From Desulfurococcales archaeon ex4484_204 (GTDB lineage: Archaea > Thermoproteota > Thermoprotei_A > Sulfolobales > NBVN01), in the NCBI GenBank assembly GCA_002255065.1, contig NJEF01000038.1:1-10081 (forward strand): a stretch of 10,081 nt of DNA, read 5' to 3'. The position numbers and the translations under genes are program-made. Below the pieces are notes generated by a model. The model was not told where the DNA came from. It was given only the letters and a program-made list of their open reading frames with translations, and searched no databases. Of the stretch, positions 5,956 through 10,081 are shown one piece after another. The stretch's first letter is position 1. Each line of letters begins with the position of its first letter.

Positions 5956-6062
5956 GGAGGAGTTAAATATAGTGCCCCCATGGCTCCAGAACGTGTAGCC
6001 CGTCCTGGGCGGGGCTACCGCTCTCGGGCGAACGGCGTAGTTAACTGCGGGCACCGCTACCC
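5956..6062 (+). other. Convergent gap with a TATA-like box and strong hairpin; candidate small RNA
   Basis: Between the ends of the MNT gene and the facing regulator gene lies a good TATA-like element, GTTAAATATAG (5962-5972), on the plus strand. Downstream, GTAGCCC at 5995-6001 and GGGCTAC at 6012-6018 form a perfect 7-base stem with a 10-base loop. An outer pair, GTGCCC (5972-5977) and GGGCAC (6049-6054), encloses the whole. A transcript from the TATA would begin near 5990 and contain the hairpin. I see no C/D box motifs and no tRNA cloverleaf. It could instead be a termination structure for the two converging genes. Confidence 0.3.
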
Positions 6063-7124
6063 TTAGAGAACCTCCTCCCCTATGTCGCTAGGCACTTCAT
6101 ACCCCGGCAACCTACCCACCTGCTCCCTGAAATCCCTCGACTTAAGGGCTTCTAGGAAGGCCTTAACAGCACCCCTACCGAGCCTCTGCCTAGGTATTGC
6201 GAAGTCGAAGGCCTCCCACCTAACACGGGTGAAGTAGAGCCCGTACTGCACCGCTGCCCACCTAATACCCATACCTACGTCAGCCTCACCGCTAGCTACA
6301 GCCCTAGCCACCTCGGTGTGGGTGCTCACCACATTCTCGAAGCCGGGAACCCCCCTCATGGCGGAGGGCTTCAACCCCCTCCTACCCAGCTCCCCGGCGA
6401 GGACGTGTTCGAGGAGGATCCTAGTGCCGGACCCCCTCTGCCTATTCACGAGCCTTAACCCGCCGCTAACAAGGCCCTCCACCACCTCTTCATAGCTGAG
6501 GGGCTCCCTGGTAATGAAGCCTACCTCCCTGTAGTACCCCCTAACGAGGGCTACCTCACCCTCGAGCCAGTACCTCCCTATGTAGGGCTTGTTGTACTCC
6601 CCGCTCGCCGGGTCGAGTAGGTGTAGGCCAGCTACGTCCGCCTCACCAACAGCTAGGGCTGCAAGCCCTATACCCGAGCCTATCCATGAGAGCTCAACGC
6701 TCCCAACCCCCCTACCCCTAAGGAGCCCCGCAAGGATCTCTACGCAGGGGTCGTGGCTACCCATGTAGACCAGGTCTGGTACTGTGAACCCGGTGCTGCG
6801 GACCTCTAGCTCCCTACCAGTAACCCTCCTGTAAACCTCTAGGTACTCCTCTAGGAGCTCCCTACCAGCCTCCGTGAGCCTAGCACCGCCCCCACCCCTA
6901 CCACCCCTCCTAACCTCAACTAGCTTCTCCCCCAGGGCCCTCTCAGCCCTCACTAAAGCCTCCCAGGCCCTGGAGTAGGGGATGCCGAGGACCCTCGAGG
7001 CAGCCAGGATCGAGCCATACCTACCTACCAGTAGGAGTAGCTTAGCAACCCTGCAGTCAGCAACCCTCTTCCCACCAACCTCCAAGATCACGTCAACCCT
7101 GACCTCAAAGGCCTTACTACGCAT
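6063..7124 (-). CDS. ModE-type transcription regulator with C-terminal PBP-like (molybdate/tungstate-type) sensor domain
   Basis: This 353-residue two-domain protein starts with a ModE/LysR-like winged helix-turn-helix, residues 20-100. Typical motifs are LLLLVGRYGSILAASRVLGIPYSRAW at 29-54, a basic glycine-rich wing at 72-80 and LTEAGRELL at 83-91. Residues about 113-345 form a single-chain periplasmic-binding-protein-like domain. It carries GSHDP (122-126), a GEADVAGLHLLDPASGEYN stretch (160-178), NRQRGSGTRILLE (227-239) and GEADVGMGIR (279-288), all hallmarks of the domain also found at the end of molybdopterin-biosynthesis proteins. It has no signal peptide and would act in the cytoplasm, likely sensing molybdate, tungstate or a cofactor; ligand assignment is by family only. 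ATG start, with a TATA box giving a leader of about 12 bases. Divergent from the CPBP gene. Confidence 0.88.
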   Translation of the reverse strand: MRSKAFEVRVDVILEVGGKRVADCRVAKLLLLVGRYGSILAASRVLGIPYSRAWEALVRAERALGEKLVEVRRGGRGGGGARLTEAGRELLEEYLEVYRRVTGRELEVRSTGFTVPDLVYMGSHDPCVEILAGLLRGRGVGSVELSWIGSGIGLAALAVGEADVAGLHLLDPASGEYNKPYIGRYWLEGEVALVRGYYREVGFITREPLSYEEVVEGLVSGGLRLVNRQRGSGTRILLEHVLAGELGRRGLKPSAMRGVPGFENVVSTHTEVARAVASGEADVGMGIRWAAVQYGLYFTRVRWEAFDFAIPRQRLGRGAVKAFLEALKSRDFREQVGRLPGYEVPSDIGEEVL

Positions 7125-7166
7125 CTACCGCTAAACCCATTAAAGCTTCACATCAAGACTTATAAT
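7125..7166. promoter_or_regulatory. Interleaved divergent promoters of the ModE-type regulator and CPBP protease genes
   Basis: Only 40 bases separate the two start codons. On the minus strand, ATTATAAG (7159-7166) is a good TATA box for the regulator, with a predicted start near 7136. On the plus strand, ATTAAAG (7139-7145) is a TATA-like box for the CPBP gene that predicts transcription starting at its ATG (7165), a leaderless message. The regulator's TATA box overlaps the CPBP start codon, so the two transcripts should interfere with each other. Confidence 0.5.
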
Positions 7167-7908
7167 GGCTACCCACAGCATTAAGCGGGGCACGGGACCT
7201 ATTAGTGGGCGCTCCTCCACCGACCTACGAGGTGCTGCGGTGTTGAGGCAGCAAGCCCTAGCGGTCGTTAAGGGGGTTCTGCTCTGGCTAGCCGCCTTCA
7301 CACCGGGCGCGGTCATTGGGAGTGTAGCAGCGTTCATTACAGGTGAACCAGCGGTAGGTGCCGTCCTCACACAGATCCTCTTCATAGCTACCCCCCTAGC
7401 CCTCGCGAGGTTCCCTCTAAGGTGTGGGTACGGTGTTATGGGCTTCCGCATCAACGGGCTCGCACTAGCTACCGCCTTAGCGCTCCTCATAGCAACAGGT
7501 ATCGCCGCCCTAGTAGCGTGCGCAGCTCTTAAGGTAGCTGGGCACGGAGCTTTTAAGTACCCGGTCCCGGGGGTTTGGGGAGGCACAGCCGTATACATCG
7601 CCCTAGCGTTCGCCCTAGCCCCCGTTGGTGAGGAAACCCTGTTTAGGGGGCTCCTACTAGGCTACATGCTGGATAAAGGTGTGAACCCTTGGGTAGCCAT
7701 AGCTGTAGCAGCCACCCTCTTCTCACTCATACACGTAATGCCCTTCTCCAAGGCCCCCCTACCGCAGCTAGCGGTCGTGGTAGGTAACGCCTTCCTAATG
7801 AGCACTATAGCGGGCTACCTACGTAAGCAGACGGGGTCCCTACTACCCTCCATAGCAACCCATATAGGCTTTAACCTAGGGGGCTTCATAGCGGCGTCCC
7901 TGATGTAG
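7165..7908 (+). CDS. CPBP-family intramembrane metalloprotease (Abi/CaaX-processing type)
   Basis: This 247-residue protein has about seven to eight hydrophobic segments after a cytosolic N-terminus of about 30 residues. All three CPBP motifs are present in order: EETLFRG (156-162, with Glu156, Glu157 and Arg161), FSLIH (186-190) and HIGFN (233-237). These supply the glutamates, two histidines and asparagine of the membrane-embedded active site, so it should be catalytically competent. Family members cleave prenylated or other membrane proteins, and in bacteria some give immunity to self-made peptides; the archaeal substrate is unknown. The ATG start is fixed by the TATA spacing. It is divergent from the ModE-type regulator, a possible controller of this gene, and followed by a 147-base gap before module 2. 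Confidence 0.9.
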   Translation: MATHSIKRGTGPISGRSSTDLRGAAVLRQQALAVVKGVLLWLAAFTPGAVIGSVAAFITGEPAVGAVLTQILFIATPLALARFPLRCGYGVMGFRINGLALATALALLIATGIAALVACAALKVAGHGAFKYPVPGVWGGTAVYIALAFALAPVGEETLFRGLLLGYMLDKGVNPWVAIAVAATLFSLIHVMPFSKAPLPQLAVVVGNAFLMSTIAGYLRKQTGSLLPSIATHIGFNLGGFIAASLM

Positions 7909-8015
7909 GGCTAGGCCGTGAAATACAGCTCTAAAGCTGGTTTACTATTGTGGCTACGCTAGCAGTCGCTGACCCCTCCCATGCAGGGCCCTCAACCGCA
8001 GTCCTTACCTACTAG

Positions 8016-8050
8016 TTTAAATGGCTTTATAGGGCTTAATGATGGGAGGT
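8016..8050 (+). promoter_or_regulatory. Promoter and ribosome binding site of HEPN/MNT module 2
   Basis: TTTAAAT (8016-8022) and CTTTATA (8025-8031) are two adjacent TATA-like boxes. The first predicts a start near 8044, the second near 8053. GGGAGGT at 8044-8050 is a good Shine-Dalgarno five bases before the GTG at 8056, which favours use of the first box only if the leader retains it. The rest of the 7909-8055 gap shows nothing else recognisable. Confidence 0.45.
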
Positions 8051-8055
8051 AGGGG

Positions 8056-8466
8056 GTGAGTGCCCATAGGTCCGAGGTCGAGGTTCTTAGGAGGAGATCG
8101 CTGGGTTTTCTAGATGGGGCTAGGGCAGCCCTTGAGAGGGGTTCATACGATATCGCCTGCTTCCTAGCTGAGCAATCCCTTCAGCTATACCTAAAGTCCA
8201 TACTGCTCGAGGTTGTAGGTGATTACCCGAGAACCTACAGCGTTAGGAGGTTGCTAGGTGAGCTACGCGATGTACTGGGTTCTAAGGTGTTAAGGGATTT
8301 CATTAAGGCTAATAGGGCCAGGCTCTCAAACCTTGAGGACGCCTACCTAATGGCTAGGTACTTCGTTAAGAAGTACGTTAAGGAGGATGCTGAAGACATG
8401 GTTAAGCTCGTTGAGGAGGTAATGCGTGTTGTGGGGGAAGAGGTAGGAGGTGCTGGTAAGGCATGA
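8056..8466 (+). CDS. HEPN domain protein, likely toxin of a HEPN/MNT pair (module 2)
   Basis: A 136-residue helical protein homologous along its length to the product at 5265-5651. Shared stretches are the N-terminal RRRSLGFLDGARAALERGSYD (about 12-32), LAEQSLQLYLKSILLEVVGDYPRTYSVRRLL (about 38-67) and LEDAYLMARYF (about 93-103). At the turn where module 1 has Arg-Thr-His, this copy has Arg-Thr-Tyr (Tyr61), so the histidine is not conserved. The start is a GTG at 8056 with a Shine-Dalgarno five bases upstream. The TGA overlaps the ATG of the MNT gene (ATGA), so translation is coupled. The partner and fold support a toxin role; catalytic ability is uncertain. Confidence 0.85.
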   Translation: MSAHRSEVEVLRRRSLGFLDGARAALERGSYDIACFLAEQSLQLYLKSILLEVVGDYPRTYSVRRLLGELRDVLGSKVLRDFIKANRARLSNLEDAYLMARYFVKKYVKEDAEDMVKLVEEVMRVVGEEVGGAGKA

Positions 8467-8804
8467 ACCTTAAGTCATCGGTGCTTAGGGCTAGGATGCT
8501 TAAGGAATGGAGGGCCTGGGTCTCCAGGATAGCTAGGGTGGTGGGGGAGCTGGTACCCAGCCCCGAGGTCTACGTTATAGGGAGCGTGGTTAGGGGTGAC
8601 TACGTAGGGGGTAACGACGTAGACATCTTAATAGTATCGAAACACGTCCCCGAGGACTTGAGAGGTAGGGGGGTGGTTAAGGCGTTGATAGAGGAGAGGG
8701 CTAACCTACCGTACTACCACCCGTTCGAGATACATGTATTGAGGCCTGAGGAGGTGGAGTACTACATTAGGAGGGCTGGTAGCGCCGTAATTAGGGTGAA
8801 GTAG
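8463..8804 (+). CDS. MNT-type minimal nucleotidyltransferase, likely antitoxin (module 2)
   Basis: A 113-residue protein with the intact Pol-beta core: EVYVIGSVVRGDYVGGNDVD gives Gly40, Ser41, Asp52 and Asp54, and FEIHVL supplies Glu89. The usual Ser-Asp-x-Asp is Asn-Asp-Val-Asp here, with both metal-binding aspartates kept. It begins with a helix (LKSSVLRARMLKEWRAWV) that module 1 shares only loosely. It starts at an ATG inside the ATGA at the end of the HEPN gene. It ends 17 bases before the facing lysK stop. Antitoxin function, by binding or adenylylating the HEPN partner, is inferred from family knowledge. Confidence 0.87.
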   Translation: MNLKSSVLRARMLKEWRAWVSRIARVVGELVPSPEVYVIGSVVRGDYVGGNDVDILIVSKHVPEDLRGRGVVKALIEERANLPYYHPFEIHVLRPEEVEYYIRRAGSAVIRVK

Positions 8805-8821
8805 GGCTTACCTGGGGGTAC

Positions 8822-9901
8822 TTAAACCCTGGGACCCCTTAGCTGCAGCACCTCCTTAACCACCCCGGCATACACCCTAGCCGACAGCTCCAGGTCCTTA
8901 AGGCTCACCACCTCCCTATCCGTGTGGGATAGCTCCGGGTTCCCGGGGCCGTAGGAGACCGCCTCCCTCGACGCCCTCCCGTATAGTATGTTCATATCGC
9001 TTGTCCCGAGCTTCCTCACTACCCTGGGCCTGACGCCCTGCCTTATAAGGGACCTGATAACAGCTCTAACCACGGTGCTGTTAATGGGTACCTTAACGGG
9101 CTCCACGTAGGACCTGACCGAGTACGTGCAGCCCTCCGGTAATGAGGCTTTAACGAAATTCTCAACAACCTCCTTACCGCTGCCGTAGGGTACCCTAACG
9201 TCTAGCCTAGCAACGCCCTCCCTCGGCAGGACCGGGGCATCCGATCCGCACACGAGCTTGGTTAGGGCTACTGAAACCCCCTTAGAGCTGTTTAAGGACT
9301 CGAGCTTAAGCCATAGGTCTATGAGCTTATCGCATGCAGACCTAGCGGCCCTAGGGTTCGATGAGTGCCCTCCAGGAGACCTACAACTAACCTCGATACC
9401 TAGGCTACCCCTGTACTCCACGACAACACCTGTAGCGTTGCTGGGCTCGCAGATGACTAGGTGGTCAACCATGAAGCCGTCCTTAATAAGGCCCCACGCT
9501 CCGTGGCTAGGGCCCTCCTCACCGACGACGGCTACGGCGTAGACCCTAGCCACCCCATCGACCGCGGACGTCCTAGCAGCTGAAGCACCTACGAACGCAG
9601 CTGCTAACGGGCCCTTAGCATCGACAGCCCCCCTACCCTCAATGAAGCCCCCGCTAAACCTAACTGGTAGCTCGCCCGGGACCGTGTCTATGTGGCCAAC
9701 GAAAGCTATCGATACGTCCCCCTCACCGTAGCTAGCCACCAAGTTCCCGGTGCTGTCGATACGTACTACGTCGAAGCCGAGTCTTTCCTCAACGAACTCC
9801 TTAAGCGCTCTAATAGCCCCCTCCTCCCTAAAGGTGGGGCTGTACTCCCTAAGCAACCTTAACAGGAGATCCCCTACTAAGCTCCTCAACGCACTCCGCA
9901 A
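8822..9901 (-). CDS. lysK: [LysW]-lysine/[LysW]-ornithine hydrolase (LysK), M20-family
   Basis: This 359-residue M20 metallopeptidase-fold enzyme carries the full set of metal-binding motifs. These are FVGHIDTVPG (His70, Asp72), GRGAVDAKGP (Asp94), VGEEGPSHGA (Glu128 the general base, Glu129), ICEPS (Glu152) and ELSHTDRE (His326); the dimerisation or lid domain lies at about 170-270. It removes the completed lysine or ornithine from the C-terminal glutamate of the carrier protein LysW, the last step of archaeal lysine or arginine synthesis. The lysJ gene directly upstream strongly supports LysK over other M20 enzymes. The start is uncertain: TTG at 9901 keeps the N-terminal helix and overlaps lysJ by 53 bases; a TTG at 9889 is an alternative. 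Confidence 0.9.
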   Translation of the reverse strand: MRSALRSLVGDLLLRLLREYSPTFREEGAIRALKEFVEERLGFDVVRIDSTGNLVASYGEGDVSIAFVGHIDTVPGELPVRFSGGFIEGRGAVDAKGPLAAAFVGASAARTSAVDGVARVYAVAVVGEEGPSHGAWGLIKDGFMVDHLVICEPSNATGVVVEYRGSLGIEVSCRSPGGHSSNPRAARSACDKLIDLWLKLESLNSSKGVSVALTKLVCGSDAPVLPREGVARLDVRVPYGSGKEVVENFVKASLPEGCTYSVRSYVEPVKVPINSTVVRAVIRSLIRQGVRPRVVRKLGTSDMNILYGRASREAVSYGPGNPELSHTDREVVSLKDLELSARVYAGVVKEVLQLRGPRV

Positions 9902-10081
9902 CTACCTCAACACCCCGTTCGATATCCTCATCGCTGACCAGGTATGGGGGTAGGAGCCTAACCACGGTGGTCCCTGCCTTAAGCACTAGGACACCCCGCT
10001 CCTGCGCGCACCTAATAACCCTCCCCGGCAGGAACCTCAGGTCCACACCTATCATTAAGCCTAGCCCCCTAACCTCCCTAA
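9849..10081 (-). CDS. lysJ: [LysW]-aminoadipate semialdehyde/glutamate semialdehyde transaminase (LysJ), C-terminal part
   Basis: Only the last 77 or so residues are in the window; the frame stays open through the right edge, so the gene begins outside. REVRGLGLMIGVDLRF is the hallmark of class III (ornithine-type, pyridoxal phosphate) aminotransferases such as LysJ and ArgD. It is followed by AQERGVLVLKAGTTVVRLLPPYLVSDEDIERGVEVV, the usual C-terminal domain. The internal ATG at 10055 is not the start, because the conserved VRGLGL lies before it. In the LysW pathway this enzyme aminates the LysW-bound semialdehyde just before LysK releases the product. Its 3' end overlaps lysK, so the two are one transcript. 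Confidence 0.92.
   Translation of the reverse strand, partial: REVRGLGLMIGVDLRFLPGRVIRCAQERGVLVLKAGTTVVRLLPPYLVSDEDIERGVEVVAECVEELSRGSPVKVA

Noticed and set aside
5626..6054. A 142-residue open frame on the minus strand opposite HEPN/MNT module 1
   Set aside because: It lies antisense to the MNT nucleotidyltransferase, which has clear catalytic motifs, and its product has no recognisable pattern. It is a shadow.
5972..6054. Possible tRNA: GTGCCC and GGGCAC are 83 bases apart, like an acceptor stem
   Set aside because: No D-arm, no TTC-type T-loop and no anticodon arm of the right geometry on either strand.
7140..7598. A 152-residue minus-strand frame opposite the CPBP protease
   Set aside because: Low-complexity Ala/Pro/Thr/Arg content typical of the antisense of a hydrophobic gene; the plus-strand protein has all CPBP motifs.
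9258..9953. Plus-strand frames opposite lysK and lysJ
   Set aside because: Antisense to conserved M20 and aminotransferase motifs; no independent support.

Overview
The window looks like a piece of a thermophilic or hyperthermophilic archaeal chromosome, most likely from the crenarchaeal (Thermoproteota) side. The evidence is A/T-rich TATA-like boxes about 25 bases upstream of starts, many GTG and TTG starts, a perfect GGAGGTGAT ribosome binding site, a LysW-type lysine/arginine pathway gene pair, two HEPN/MNT toxin-antitoxin modules, and an IS607-type element with archaeal-style TnpB. I cannot name the species.

Left end (1 to about 1100, minus strand): an A/T-rich IS607-family element with a serine recombinase (tnpA) overlapping the start of tnpB, which runs off the window. 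Its right end appears to have cut into a G/C-rich host gene (1055-1282), leaving only the N-terminal half of a retropepsin-like protein. Next comes a minus-strand membrane-protein group: a PAP2-like integral membrane protein, a 57-residue membrane protein (2100-2273) that a length cutoff would hide, and a 75-residue two-helix protein. These follow a zinc-ribbon plus SAM-dependent methyltransferase (2713-3462) and a fucose-isomerase-like sugar isomerase (3579-4820). All face the same way, but only some gaps are short, so a single operon is not certain.

Centre: about 440 bases (4821-5264) hold no intact gene and seem to carry decayed coding sequence. Then comes HEPN/MNT module 1 (5265-5955, plus strand), converging on a ModE-type regulator with a periplasmic-binding-protein-like sensor domain (6063-7124, minus). 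The 107-base convergent gap contains a TATA-like box and a strong hairpin. The regulator is divergent from a CPBP intramembrane protease (7165-7908, plus), with 40 bases between them and interleaved promoters.

Right end: HEPN/MNT module 2 (8056-8804, plus), a paralogue of module 1, converges on lysK, the M20-family hydrolase that releases lysine or ornithine from the LysW carrier. lysK overlaps the end of lysJ, the LysW-linked aminotransferase, which runs off the right edge. This is core biosynthesis, whereas positions 1 to about 8800 are largely accessory (mobile element, toxin-antitoxin modules, relics, small membrane proteins). I found no CRISPR array, tRNA or rRNA.
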